64,000 nucleotides of DNA from Lysobacter antibioticus (GTDB lineage Bacteria; Pseudomonadota; Gammaproteobacteria; Xanthomonadales; Xanthomonadaceae), in assembly GCF_000731095.1 (NCBI RefSeq), contig NZ_JMTZ01000032.1:48815-112814 (forward strand), given 5' to 3'. The position numbers were made by a program, and so were the translations under genes. Of the stretch, positions 23,192-30,316 are shown in pieces (the first letter of the stretch is position 1; each line of letters starts with the position of its first letter). The notes under the pieces are model-generated. The model searched no databases and was not told the DNA's origin. It saw only the letters and a program-made list of their open reading frames with translations.

Positions 23192-23473
23192 TCACGTGAT
23201 CTCGTACTCGCCCGTGGTCCGGTTGCAACGAACTCGGACGGCGCTACGAATCGGCGTGTAGCAGTCGATCCACAAACTGAGGCGGTATACGTCGCGGTAG
23301 CTCACCGCATGTCGGGCTTGGACGTCGGTCAGACCGATGTCCAGCAGATACTGCGCCATCTCAGCGTCGGTGGACGACTCATCATTGGACAGGGCGTCCT
23401 CGACCACAACGAGAACGCGTTCGGGTAGTGAAACGAGGACTGGGTCCGGCCCTTTGATGTCGTGTAAGTGCAT
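23192..23473 (-). CDS. Small cassette protein, unknown
   Basis: 93 aa from ATG 23473 (ACGGAGACAAACG precedes it). LPERVLVVVEDALSNDESST with AEMAQYLLDIGLTDVQARHA suggests an alpha-helical protein, followed by a beta-strand end (AVRVRCNRTTGEYEIT). It has leader copy c upstream and a hairpin downstream. No family recognised. Confidence 0.6.
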   Translation of the reverse strand: MHLHDIKGPDPVLVSLPERVLVVVEDALSNDESSTDAEMAQYLLDIGLTDVQARHAVSYRDVYRLSLWIDCYTPIRSAVRVRCNRTTGEYEIT

Positions 23474-23497
23474 CGTTTGTCTCCGTCTTGGGGAGCC

Positions 23498-23528
23498 CAT
23501 GAACGCTTCATACCAACGGAACATCAAG
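23498..23528 (-). repeat. Shared leader element, copy c (divergent)
   Basis: Minus-strand reading ends GGTATGAAGCGTTCATG; the left part (CTTGATGTTCC) is altered from GCTTGGCTTC. The conserved GAAGCGTTCATG core is kept, 25 bases before ATG 23473. Confidence 0.6.
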
Positions 23529-23987
23529 TGGCTTGTCCCGAATGGAACGAAGGAGATGATCCAAGTTGGTCAATGCGGCCATTCGTCGCTTATGGTCCAT
23601 GCCAAAGAACCACGCGCCCAGTAGCGCCGCCGTCCCATCTTCGGATGGATATAGGAAGAGCGTCGGACGTTCCGGCGTTGTCACCGCGATAAAGCGTTTG
23701 CGTCCCTCTGCTTCCATTCCGACGTAACCGGGCGGAACGTGTACTTGTTCGGGCAAGCGGCGAAAGAACTCCTCGTACTGCTCCGAGCGCGTGTATTGGA
23801 TCACCTCGCCAACCACAACATCATCATACCAATAGAAGTCCTCATCTGAAAGCATGAAGGGCCAGTGGAGGATGGTGGGCGGCGGCGTGCAGATCCGGAG
23901 CGTCAGCACCTGGCCGACGGAAATGTCGCGAATAGTAGATTCACGCTCTGCGAGGGCCTGTATGGCCCTCTTGGAATTCTTCTTCAT
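23508..23987 (-). CDS. Cassette protein, possibly distant relative of A1/A2
   Basis: 159 aa, ATG start with GGAGACC upstream. The segment EVIQYTRSEQYEEFFRRLPE with TTPERPTLFLYPSEDG mirrors the pattern of A1 and A2 (LTAEQYDAF and PGRPMLYVKS). It has a longer N-terminus (RICTPPPTILHWPFMLSDED) and a helical end. It lacks a clear leader element and is instead preceded by the 24011 hairpin. Its 3' end overlaps leader copy c. Function unknown. Confidence 0.6.
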   Translation of the reverse strand: MKKNSKRAIQALAERESTIRDISVGQVLTLRICTPPPTILHWPFMLSDEDFYWYDDVVVGEVIQYTRSEQYEEFFRRLPEQVHVPPGYVGMEAEGRKRFIAVTTPERPTLFLYPSEDGTAALLGAWFFGMDHKRRMAALTNLDHLLRSIRDKPLDVPLV

Positions 23988-24010
23988 GGCTTAGGTCTCC
24001 GAAAAGTGGC

Positions 24011-24037
24011 GGCGGCCGGAGACGGCCTCCGGCCGCC
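24011..24037 (-). terminator. Strong hairpin between the 24045 and 23987 genes
   Basis: GGCGGCCGGAG, five-base loop, CTCCGGCCGCC: perfect 11-bp stem, eight bases after the stop of the DUF3489-type gene, followed on the minus strand by GCCACTTTTCGG. A likely terminator that isolates the next gene. Confidence 0.65.
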
Positions 24038-24044
24038 AATCAGG

Positions 24045-24734
24045 TCACTCGGCCTCGTCGCTGCGGCCCGTGCGATCGTTCTCGGCTTCGGCCCGCGTTT
24101 CGGTCTTGATCCGGTAGACGCGCTCTTCCTTGCCGTTCTTGTCGCTGATCAGCTCGTAGCCCTTCTTCTTCAGAGCTCCGGCAAAGAAGCCTCGCACCGA
24201 GTGCTGCTGCCAGCTCGTCGCCTCCATCACCTCCTTGATGGTTACGCCCTGCGGGCGCAAAAGTAGCGCGACGACTTGGTCGACCCGGCTCTGCTCTCGC
24301 TTCTTCTGCGGGGCGAGGACTGCGGAGCGGGTGTCGTTGGCAGATGCTCCTTCGGAATCGGCGGTCTCTGTGTTCGTTTGGGCGGACTCATCGTCGGGGG
24401 TCGCTGCCGGCTCGTCGGCAGACTCGACCTCGGCCTCCGTGCGGCATTCGATTTCGACTTTGGCCTCGGTGTCGGCCCCAGAATCAGCGTTGATGTCTAC
24501 GCCTGCATCGTTGTCCGCTTGCGGCGGCAACCGGCCAACCGCCTCGTAGCCGGCCTCGGTGAGGGCATGGCCCGCACCATCGGCGACGATGAGGCCGTTG
24601 AGCAGCAGGCCGCGCATCACCCCCGCGCGTGCTCCACCGCCGAGATTCTTGGGGAAGTTTTCGACGCGTCCGTCGGTCTCGACAGCGAGGTCGAGGACGG
24701 CACGCTGGCTCGGGGTCAATTCGATCTGGGTCAT
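24045..24734 (-). CDS. DUF3489 domain protein
   Basis: 229 aa with AAGGAG upstream. Residues 1-75 form a winged-helix-like N-terminal domain (LTPSQRAVLDLAVETDGRVE). Residues 80-140 are an acidic, low-complexity linker (EAKVEIECRTEAEVESADEP). The C-terminal DUF3489 domain reads VDQVVALLLRPQGVTIKEVM then EATSWQQHSVRGFFAGALKK. DUF3489 proteins are probable DNA-binding proteins common in phages. It is last gene of the three-gene set starting at 25196. It may regulate the cassette cluster, which is speculative. Confidence 0.85.
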   Translation of the reverse strand: MTQIELTPSQRAVLDLAVETDGRVENFPKNLGGGARAGVMRGLLLNGLIVADGAGHALTEAGYEAVGRLPPQADNDAGVDINADSGADTEAKVEIECRTEAEVESADEPAATPDDESAQTNTETADSEGASANDTRSAVLAPQKKREQSRVDQVVALLLRPQGVTIKEVMEATSWQQHSVRGFFAGALKKKGYELISDKNGKEERVYRIKTETRAEAENDRTGRSDEAE

Positions 24735-24982
24735 GGTGTGTGCTCCTTAGTAGTGTGGTGGGTGTGCAGTTCCCGCGCGCGGTTGCGGCCGACCCAATCC
24801 CCTGCGGGGTCGAGTCCGCGCCGGATCAGTTCGGTGCGAGCGAGCTGATTGAGGTCGAGCATTCCGCTGGTAGCTGCGACCAACACGGCCGAGTGGATGG
24901 CCTTGAGGAACCAGAAGTCGTGCTCGGGGATGGCGCACCCGGCCGAGGCCGGGTGCGCGCTGGTGTCATTCGGCGAGGACAT
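24731..24982 (-). CDS. Small phage protein
   Basis: 83 aa. The ATG at 24982 overlaps the end of the upstream gene, and its own stop overlaps the DUF3489 start (ATGA), so it is translationally coupled on both sides. AIPEHDFWFLKAIHSAVLVA and LNQLARTELIRRGLDPAGDW with VGRNRAREL form a recognisable small phage pattern, but no named domain is claimed. The basic C-terminus might bind nucleic acid. Confidence 0.65.
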   Translation of the reverse strand: MSSPNDTSAHPASAGCAIPEHDFWFLKAIHSAVLVAATSGMLDLNQLARTELIRRGLDPAGDWVGRNRARELHTHHTTKEHTP

Positions 24983-25196
24983 CGCCAATGGCCTGTCGCA
25001 TGTCGATCTCACCGCTCGTCAGTCCCAGCAGGACTTCATCGGGAAACATCTGGAGGATGTAGGCGGCCCTGCGTTCGAGCTCCCGCTGGGCGATGTCAGT
25101 CCAGTCGCTGAGGGCGGTCAACTGCGCCAATCCTTTGCGGTTGCCCCTCCTCATTCCCCGCAAGTAGTCTTTGAGGTGTTCGACTTCGTCGTGCAT
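24966..25196 (-). CDS. Small cassette protein, first of a three-gene unit
   Basis: 76 aa from the ATG after CACGGAGGCCAACG. It is helical throughout (HLKDYLRGMRRGNRKGLAQL and QRELERRAAYILQMFPDEVL). Leader copy d and palindrome 25275-25290 lie upstream, head to head with copy e and palindrome 25364-25379 of the plus-strand gene at 25461. No family recognised. Confidence 0.65.
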   Translation of the reverse strand: MHDEVEHLKDYLRGMRRGNRKGLAQLTALSDWTDIAQRELERRAAYILQMFPDEVLLGLTSGEIDMRQAIGDVLAE

Positions 25197-25229
25197 CGTT
25201 GGCCTCCGTGGCTGTCGTTGGTGTGGGGA

Positions 25230-25262
25230 CATGAACGCTTCCTTCCGCACCGAAGCCAAGCG
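25230..25262 (-). repeat. Shared leader element, copy d
   Basis: Minus-strand reading: GCTTGGCTTC, GGTGCG, GAAGGAAGCGTTCATG. It is identical over at least 32 bases to copy e at 25391-25423 in opposite orientation, forming a perfect inverted repeat that frames the divergent promoters. Confidence 0.85.
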
Positions 25263-25274
25263 AATAGCGCAACT

Positions 25275-25290
25275 AAGAACAAGCGTTCTT
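25275..25290. promoter_or_regulatory. GAAC-N4-GTTC palindrome 2
   Basis: AAGAAC AAGC GTTCTT, perfect arms, between the divergent genes 25196 and 25461 on the minus-strand promoter side. Confidence 0.62.
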
Positions 25291-25363
25291 CAACGCGTAC
25301 AGCTGTCAGACACCTTCTCGTACAGCTTCCGGTCGAACGCTGTCCGATACTTAAATAGGACTA

Positions 25364-25379
25364 GAGAACGCTCGTTCTT
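25364..25379. promoter_or_regulatory. GAAC-N4-GTTC palindrome 3
   Basis: GAGAAC GCTC GTTCTT, one arm end mismatched, on the plus-strand promoter side. It follows TGTCCGATACTTAAATAG, which resembles the TGTCCGACACCTTAA segment of copies a and b and may be part of the promoter. Confidence 0.62.
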
Positions 25380-25390
25380 CTCGCGGTCAG

Positions 25391-25423
25391 TGCTTGGCTT
25401 CGGTGCGGAAGGAAGCGTTCATG
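25391..25423 (+). repeat. Shared leader element, copy e
   Basis: GCTTGGCTTC, GGTGCG, GAAGGAAGCGTTCATG, 37 bases upstream of the 25461 start. Here the ATG of the element is out of frame with the gene, so it is not its start codon. Confidence 0.85.
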
Positions 25424-25460
25424 TCGTCGCCGCAACGGAGCGGCGCAACGAAGGAACGAA

Positions 25461-25715
25461 ATGAACATTCAACTGCCGCACTCGCATCTATTCCGGACCA
25501 CGCAGCAGCTTCAGGAGGCCTGCCTGGAAAAGATCGGGGCGATGGTCTTCGGTACCGGGCCGTCGCTGGACGAGGACGAGCTGGCAGCGGCCAAGGCTTT
25601 CGCCAATACGACTTTGAAAGTGCTGGCGATGATCTTCGAGGGGCAAGGCATCCACTTTGGCCTTCGCGCCAATCTCGACGATATGATCCAGTCGATTAAC
25701 GATTGCGCGGACTAG
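25461..25715 (+). CDS. Small cassette protein B1 (paralogue of B2)
   Basis: 84 aa, ATG with GAAGGAACGAA upstream. FRTTQQLQEACLEKIGAMVF with LDEDELAAAKAFANTTLKVL aligns with the 27189 protein (FRSTAKQLERFEVFLHELLR and LELDDQLAARTIASSCWAVV), and both end in a D-x-x-x-x-IN/VN helix, so the two are paralogues. Fully helical. It has its own leader and a hairpin (25734) behind it, i.e. a complete transcription unit. Function unknown. Confidence 0.7.
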   Translation: MNIQLPHSHLFRTTQQLQEACLEKIGAMVFGTGPSLDEDELAAAKAFANTTLKVLAMIFEGQGIHFGLRANLDDMIQSINDCAD

Positions 25716-25733
25716 CGTCCTGCGAGAGTGCAG

Positions 25734-25760
25734 ACCCCAGCGCCCGCCGGGCGCTGGGGT
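25734..25760 (+). terminator. Hairpin after cassette gene B1
   Basis: ACCCCAGCGCCC GCC GGGCGCTGGGGT: perfect 12-bp stem, 3-base loop, 18 bases past the stop. The CCCCAGCGCCC stem is the same as in the duplicated hairpin at 27447-27537, which follows the paralogue B2. Confidence 0.65.
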
Positions 25761-25843
25761 GTACCCTCTTCTGGCGATACGAAACCGAAACGGACGAGTC
25801 ATTTTGTTCGTGCGTGGCCGACACGCGAACTGGGACGGAGAGC

Positions 25844-25875
25844 GCTTTGCTTCTCCTTGAAAGGAAGCGTTCATG
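25844..25875 (+). repeat. Shared leader element, copy f
   Basis: GCTTTGCTTC, TCCTT, GAAAGGAAGCGTTCATG, 38 bases before ATG 25914. A 25-bp imperfect palindrome GTTCG...CGAAC lies a little upstream (25806-25830). Confidence 0.7.
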
Positions 25876-25913
25876 CCGTTGCCGCGCTTGGCGGTGAACG
25901 CAAGGGCAAGGGA

Positions 25914-26426
25914 ATGGAAGACGTAGAGCGAGTGTTCTTTACACTGGATTCGCTGCCCGGTCGCATTCGATGGTTGGTAGAACAAGCGCCGACGGACCTG
26001 GAGCCGGTGTGGCCGTATGGTGGTTGCGGGGTTGAGGCATGCACTGCACTGGCACACTTTCTTAAACCCTGTACGCGCCTCGGCCGTGCGCGACGCATCG
26101 AACGCGTCGAGTTTGGCTCGCGCGTGGCCGCTGCCGACAATGAACTTCGGGACTGGGAGCGGCGGGTAAGAAGCGGGTTCAATCCAATCAAACGTCGACC
26201 CAAGCGACGCAACGAGGTCATCGCCAGCGCGCTCTCGAACGTGGCTCGCCAGATCGATGATTACCTACAGTGCCGGCCGGCGCTGACGCCACGCCAGTGG
26301 GTTGAACAGGCGCTCACGATGGTTGGCCGATTGGACGTATGGCGGCCCGGAGATTCCGACTATCAACACGGAATCAGCCTTGCGCTTAGCGGTTTGGAGC
26401 AAGCACTAGACCAGTTTCCGGAATAG
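25914..26426 (+). CDS. Cassette protein C1 (related to C2)
   Basis: 170 aa from ATG 25914 after CAAGGG. It is basic in the middle (NPIKRRPKRRNEV) and helical. The C-terminal RLDVWRPGDSDYQHGISLAL plus SGLEQALDQ resembles LMQVWDVIHDDYQPKLRLAL plus RHLESAISG in the 26558 protein, suggesting a shared domain. It carries leader copy f and a short hairpin after the stop. Function unknown. Confidence 0.65.
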   Translation: MEDVERVFFTLDSLPGRIRWLVEQAPTDLEPVWPYGGCGVEACTALAHFLKPCTRLGRARRIERVEFGSRVAAADNELRDWERRVRSGFNPIKRRPKRRNEVIASALSNVARQIDDYLQCRPALTPRQWVEQALTMVGRLDVWRPGDSDYQHGISLALSGLEQALDQFPE

Positions 26427-26489
26427 TCGCCGACGGCGAATACGAAGCTGTCCGTGGCCTATCTGCAGGTACAAATTCGCCTTAATGCT

Positions 26490-26520
26490 ATTGGCTTCTG
26501 CGGAGAAGGAAGCGTTCATC
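26490..26520 (+). repeat. Shared leader element, copy g
   Basis: TTGGCTTC, TGCGGA, GAAGGAAGCGTTCATC. The final ATG is changed to ATC in this copy, which argues that the conserved ATG is not needed as an initiation codon. 37 bases before the GTG at 26558. Confidence 0.75.
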
Positions 26521-26557
26521 ACGACACCGCACCGACGCGGCCAACGAGGATGAATAG

Positions 26558-27094
26558 GTGGACAAGATCTGGATTGCACATGCGCAGCTTCGTAGTCTTG
26601 GTGACTGCCTCGAACGGATACTGCTTTCGGGTACTCCGTTACCCGACGATGAGGGCAACGACGATCGCTTTCCCCTCACCAAGTGCAACGCGCTTGCCGA
26701 GGACCTCGCCAAACGGACTACCTTCCTTCGGACTGAACGACTCGACCCGGCAGAGATGGTGCAATGGGTGGACTACTGTCGGGATGAGCTGGCTCCGCTG
26801 GAGTGCCGGATAGATCAAGCGAAGGGTTGGTCCGGGAAGCGCTTGGTGCCCAGCGAGATCAACGAGTACGAAATGACGCTACGCTGGTTGCTCAACGGCA
26901 TAGTTCGGTACTTCGACGGCTTGGAGCCGGAGTTCTCGGCGCTGCCCGCGCATCAACTCAATCGGGTAGTGCGCGAGGTCCGATTGATGCAGGTCTGGGA
27001 TGTCATCCATGATGATTACCAGCCAAAGTTGAGGCTGGCCCTGCGTCACTTGGAAAGTGCGATCTCGGGCGCGGTCTGTGCCCCGCGAAACTGA
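26558..27094 (+). CDS. Cassette protein C2 (related to C1)
   Basis: 178 aa from a GTG preceded by ACGAGGATGAATA. Predicted helical bundle, acidic, with LAEDLAKRTTFLRTERLDPA and the C-terminal VWDVIHDDYQ region shared with C1. No family recognised. It has leader copy g upstream and copy h of the next gene immediately after its end. Confidence 0.65.
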   Translation: MDKIWIAHAQLRSLGDCLERILLSGTPLPDDEGNDDRFPLTKCNALAEDLAKRTTFLRTERLDPAEMVQWVDYCRDELAPLECRIDQAKGWSGKRLVPSEINEYEMTLRWLLNGIVRYFDGLEPEFSALPAHQLNRVVREVRLMQVWDVIHDDYQPKLRLALRHLESAISGAVCAPRN

Positions 27095-27117
27095 TCTTGC
27101 CAGAATCACCGGAATTC

Positions 27118-27149
27118 GCTTGTCTTCTACTCGGAATGAAGCGTTCATG
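27118..27149 (+). repeat. Shared leader element, copy h (divergent)
   Basis: GCTTGTCTTC, TACTC, GGAATGAAGCGTTCATG, 40 bases before ATG 27189. Followed by GTCGTCGCCGCAAC as in copy e. Confidence 0.7.
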
Positions 27150-27188
27150 TCGTCGCCGCAACAACGCGGCGCGATAAGGAATGCGACG

Positions 27189-27440
27189 ATGAGCGAGCAC
27201 CGGGACTTTCGCAGTACGGCAAAGCAGTTGGAGCGATTCGAGGTCTTCCTGCATGAGCTGCTGCGCTGGGACGACACCCTGCAACTGGAGCTGGACGACC
27301 AATTGGCGGCGCGAACAATCGCGTCCAGCTGCTGGGCGGTCGTGAGGATGCTGTGCGAGCAAGCGCGTATCGAATTGCCGAGCGAGCCCGATTGGTTCGC
27401 AATTTTGGACGAGGTCAACACGGCGGCGGTGGTCCCCTAA
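27189..27440 (+). CDS. Small cassette protein B2 (paralogue of B1)
   Basis: 83 aa from the ATG after AAGGAATGCGACG; the longer frame upstream crosses the leader. Homologous to the 25461 protein (see there). Helical, acidic, with two cysteines. It is the last gene of the cassette cluster before the late operon, followed directly by the duplicated hairpin. Confidence 0.68.
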   Translation: MSEHRDFRSTAKQLERFEVFLHELLRWDDTLQLELDDQLAARTIASSCWAVVRMLCEQARIELPSEPDWFAILDEVNTAAVVP

Positions 27441-27450
27441 CGCGGAGCGC

Positions 27451-27552
27451 GCAAACCCCAGCGCCCCTCGGGCGCTGGGGTTTGCGCGCTTCGTCTCCAC
27501 TGCAAACCCCAGCGCCCCTCGGGCGCTGGGGTTTGCGCGCTTCGTCTCCACT
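27451..27552 (+). repeat. Perfect 51-bp tandem duplication of a hairpin
   Basis: 27451-27501 and 27502-27552 are identical. Each copy holds the inverted repeat GCAAACCCCAGCGCCC CTC GGGCGCTGGGGTTTGC; the first extends to a perfect 20-bp stem (27447-27489). It lies between the cassette cluster and the terminase genes, so it probably works as a doubled terminator. There is no long T-tract. Confidence 0.85.
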
Positions 27553-27599
27553 AACTTCCGCGCCGGGGCTGGCGATGACCGGAATCGACTGCTTCTATC

Positions 27600-28151
27600 G
27601 TGGGAATTTCCATTCGCGCCTACGGCCGCTATCGGGGCGTGTCGGATACCGCCGTGCGCAAGGCCATTGCCGCCGGCCGGATCACCGCCGAGGTGGATGG
27701 CACCATCAATCCCGTGCGCGCCGACGCCGAGTGGGCCGCCAGCACCCGCGCGCCGGACCCGCCCCTGGCAGCGCCAGCGAGACCGGCGCGGGCGCGCGCG
27801 GCCTCCGGCGTCGACGTAGACGATTTGGCCGGCGTAGCGCCGGTCACGGCCAAGGGCGGCGGCAATACCTACGCACAGGCCCGCACCGCCAACGAGGTGC
27901 TCAAGGCCCAGCACCACAAGCTGCGCATCGCCCAGCTCAAGGGCGAGTTGATCGACCGGTCGCAGGCAATGGCGCAGGTGTTCGCCTTGGCACGGGCCGA
28001 GCGCGACGCTTGGCTGAACTGGCCGGCGCGAATCAGCTCGATGCTCGCGGCCGAACTGGGCGTTGACCCGCACACGATGCACGTCGCGCTGGAGCGCGAG
28101 GTGCGGCAGCACCTGACCGAACTCGCGGATTTCAACGCTCGACTGGATTGA
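27600..28151 (+). CDS. Terminase small subunit
   Basis: 183 aa from a GTG. The N-terminal winged-helix DNA-binding domain reads GISIRAYGRYRGVSDTAVRK with AIAAGRITAEVDGTINPVRA, as in Nu1-type small terminases. An A/P-rich linker and a helical C-terminal domain follow (LKAQHHKLRIAQLKGELIDR). It recognises the packaging site and recruits the large subunit encoded next. First gene of the late operon. Confidence 0.9.
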   Translation: MGISIRAYGRYRGVSDTAVRKAIAAGRITAEVDGTINPVRADAEWAASTRAPDPPLAAPARPARARAASGVDVDDLAGVAPVTAKGGGNTYAQARTANEVLKAQHHKLRIAQLKGELIDRSQAMAQVFALARAERDAWLNWPARISSMLAAELGVDPHTMHVALEREVRQHLTELADFNARLD

Positions 28152-28154
28152 TCC

Positions 28155-30101
28155 TTGTACGACGGCTTCGACCACGTTGAGAAGGCGTGGCGCGATGGCC
28201 TGACACCCGATCCGTTCCTCGACGTCTCCGATTGGGCTGACCGGGACCGGGTGCTGTCGAGCACCTCATCGTCAGAACCGGGCCGCTGGCGCACCGCGCG
28301 TACGCCGTATCTGCGCGACATCATGAACGACCTGTCGCCGGCCTCGGCGACGGAACGCGTCGTCTTGATGAAGGGCGCGCAGGTCGGCGGCACCGAGTGC
28401 GGCAACAACTGGATCGGTTACGTCATCGCCTGCGCACCAGGGCCGATGATGGCCGTGGCGCCCACGGTCGAGATGGCCAAGCGCAACTCGAAACAGCGCA
28501 TCGACCCGTTGATCGAGGAGTCGCCGTCGCTGCGCGAACGCATTGCGCCCTCGCGCGCGCGGGACGCCGGCAATACGATCCTTGCCAAGGAGTTCCGCGG
28601 CGGGGTCCTGGTCCTGACCGGCGCGAACAGCGCGGTCGGCCTGCGCTCCATGCCGGTGCGCTACCTGTTTCTGGATGAAGTGGACGGCTATCCGCGCGAC
28701 GTGGAGGGTGAAGGCGATGCGGTGGCTCTGGCCGAGGCCCGCACCCGCACCTTCACCCGCCGCAAGATCCTGTTGGTCTCGACGCCGACGATTGCCGGCG
28801 CCAGCACCATCGAACGCGAGTACCTGGCCTCCGACCAGCGGCGGTACTTCGTTCCGTGCCCGCACTGCGCCCATGAGCAATGGCTGCGGTTCGAGCAACT
28901 GCGCTGGACCTGGGGCGACCCGCGTTCGGTACGCTACATCTGCGAGTCCTGCGAGCAGCCGATCGGGGAGCATCACAAGACTGCGATGCTGGCGGCCGGC
29001 CGCTGGATCGCGACGGCGCCGAAGAACAAAGGCAAGACGGCGGGTTACCACCTGTCGTCGCTGTATTCGCCGGTGGGCTGGCGCAGCTGGGCCGATATCG
29101 CCGCGGCGTGGGAGTCGGCGCAGGGATCGGCGACCGCGCTGAAGGCGTTCAAGAACACCGAACTGGGCGAGACCTGGGAAGAGGAAGGCGAGGCGCCCGA
29201 TTGGGAGCGCCTACTGGAGCGCCGGGAGGACTACCGGATCGGCAGCGTGCCGGCCGGTGGCTTACTCCTGACCGGCGGCGCCGACATCCAGAAAGACCGG
29301 ATCGAGGTGTCCGTCTGGGCTTTTGGCCGGGGGCGCGAGACTTGGCTGATCGAGCACCGGGTGCTGATGGGCGATACCGCCCGCGCCGCGGTCTGGAATG
29401 AGCTGGCCGGAATTTTGTCGGAGCACTGGACCCACGCCAGCGGTGTGCAGCTGCCGTTGACCCGGTTGGGCCTGGACACCGGCTTCGCGACGCAGGAGGC
29501 CTACGCCTTCGCGCGTGGTGTCGGCGATCCAAGGCTGTTGCCGATGAAGGGCGTTAGCAGCGGCGCGGCGTTGATCGGCACGCCCACTGCCGTCGACGTC
29601 AGCGTGCCCGGCAAGCGGTTGCGCCGGGGTTTGAAGCTGTTCGCCGTCGCGGGCGGCATCGCCAAACTGGAGTTTTACAACGCCCTGCGCCTGTCGATCG
29701 AGATCGGTCCGGACGGACAACCGGCGTTTCCCGCCGGCTACGTCCACTTGCCGAAGATCGACGGGGAGTTCCTCCAGCAGCTCACCGCGGAGCACCTAAT
29801 CAGCCGTCGGGACCGCCACGGCTATCCCGTTCGGACTTGGGAGAAGCGACGGGATCGAAACGAGGCTTTGGACTGCTACGTCATGGCACGTGCCGCGGCG
29901 ATGCAGGCCGGCGTCGATCGCTTCGAGGAACGTCACTGGCGCGAGTTGGAACGGACTTTGGACATCAGACCCAACGGACCGCCGCCAACGCTGTCTCCGT
30001 CGTTGCCCCATTCCACACAGGCCGCCCCACCGGGTGGCCTTTCTGCTTCCGCACCCGCGCGCAGAGAGCGGCGGGTGATTTCGAGCCGTTTCATGCAATG
30101 A
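28155..30101 (+). CDS. Terminase large subunit, lambda GpA family
   Basis: 648 aa from a TTG four bases after the small subunit stop. ATPase motifs: LMKGAQVGGTE (Walker A variant, residues 71-81) and YLFLDEVDG (Walker B). A zinc finger is formed by CPHC and CESC near residue 240. The nuclease domain has LTGGADIQKDRIEV and RDRNEALDCYVMA near the end. GpA-type terminases package DNA from cos ends, which implies a cos site in this prophage. The last 50 residues are P/S-rich and probably disordered. Confidence 0.95.
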   Translation: MYDGFDHVEKAWRDGLTPDPFLDVSDWADRDRVLSSTSSSEPGRWRTARTPYLRDIMNDLSPASATERVVLMKGAQVGGTECGNNWIGYVIACAPGPMMAVAPTVEMAKRNSKQRIDPLIEESPSLRERIAPSRARDAGNTILAKEFRGGVLVLTGANSAVGLRSMPVRYLFLDEVDGYPRDVEGEGDAVALAEARTRTFTRRKILLVSTPTIAGASTIEREYLASDQRRYFVPCPHCAHEQWLRFEQLRWTWGDPRSVRYICESCEQPIGEHHKTAMLAAGRWIATAPKNKGKTAGYHLSSLYSPVGWRSWADIAAAWESAQGSATALKAFKNTELGETWEEEGEAPDWERLLERREDYRIGSVPAGGLLLTGGADIQKDRIEVSVWAFGRGRETWLIEHRVLMGDTARAAVWNELAGILSEHWTHASGVQLPLTRLGLDTGFATQEAYAFARGVGDPRLLPMKGVSSGAALIGTPTAVDVSVPGKRLRRGLKLFAVAGGIAKLEFYNALRLSIEIGPDGQPAFPAGYVHLPKIDGEFLQQLTAEHLISRRDRHGYPVRTWEKRRDRNEALDCYVMARAAAMQAGVDRFEERHWRELERTLDIRPNGPPPTLSPSLPHSTQAAPPGGLSASAPARRERRVISSRFMQ

Positions 30102-30316
30102 GCGATCTTCCCTACACCCACGAACAGTTGCAGGCGTTGCGGTCCGCGCTCGCGCGCGGCGAACGCCGCGTCAGCTTCGGTGACCGCCTGGTCGAGTACC
30201 GCAGCGTCGATGAACTGCTGGCCGCGATCCGCGAGATCGAAGCCGCGCTCGCCGGCACCGAAGGGCAGCCACGTCGCGTGCGTCGTTTGCGGGTGACCAC
30301 GAACAAAGGATTCTGA
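30098..30316 (+). CDS. Head-tail joining protein, gpW family
   Basis: 72 aa, close to the 68 aa of lambda gpW. YTHEQLQALRSALARGERRV with SFGDRLVEYRSVDELLAAIR matches the gpW helix-hairpin-helix pattern. It overlaps the terminase stop (ATGA) and the portal start. It would sit in the capsid connector after packaging. Confidence 0.88.
   Translation: MSDLPYTHEQLQALRSALARGERRVSFGDRLVEYRSVDELLAAIREIEAALAGTEGQPRRVRRLRVTTNKGF

Noticed and set aside
22575..27149. ATG in the shared leader element as the real start codon of the cassette genes
   Set aside because: In copies a and e it is out of frame with the gene, and in copy g it is ATC; the downstream starts have their own ribosome binding sites.
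27451..27552. CRISPR-like array
   Set aside because: The two units are directly adjacent with no spacers and each is a long hairpin; there are no cas genes.
28272..29051. Long minus-strand frames antisense to the terminase, and similar ones in the primase, portal and tape measure genes
   Set aside because: High GC content makes antisense frames open by chance; they have R/G/A-rich, low-complexity products and no start signals.
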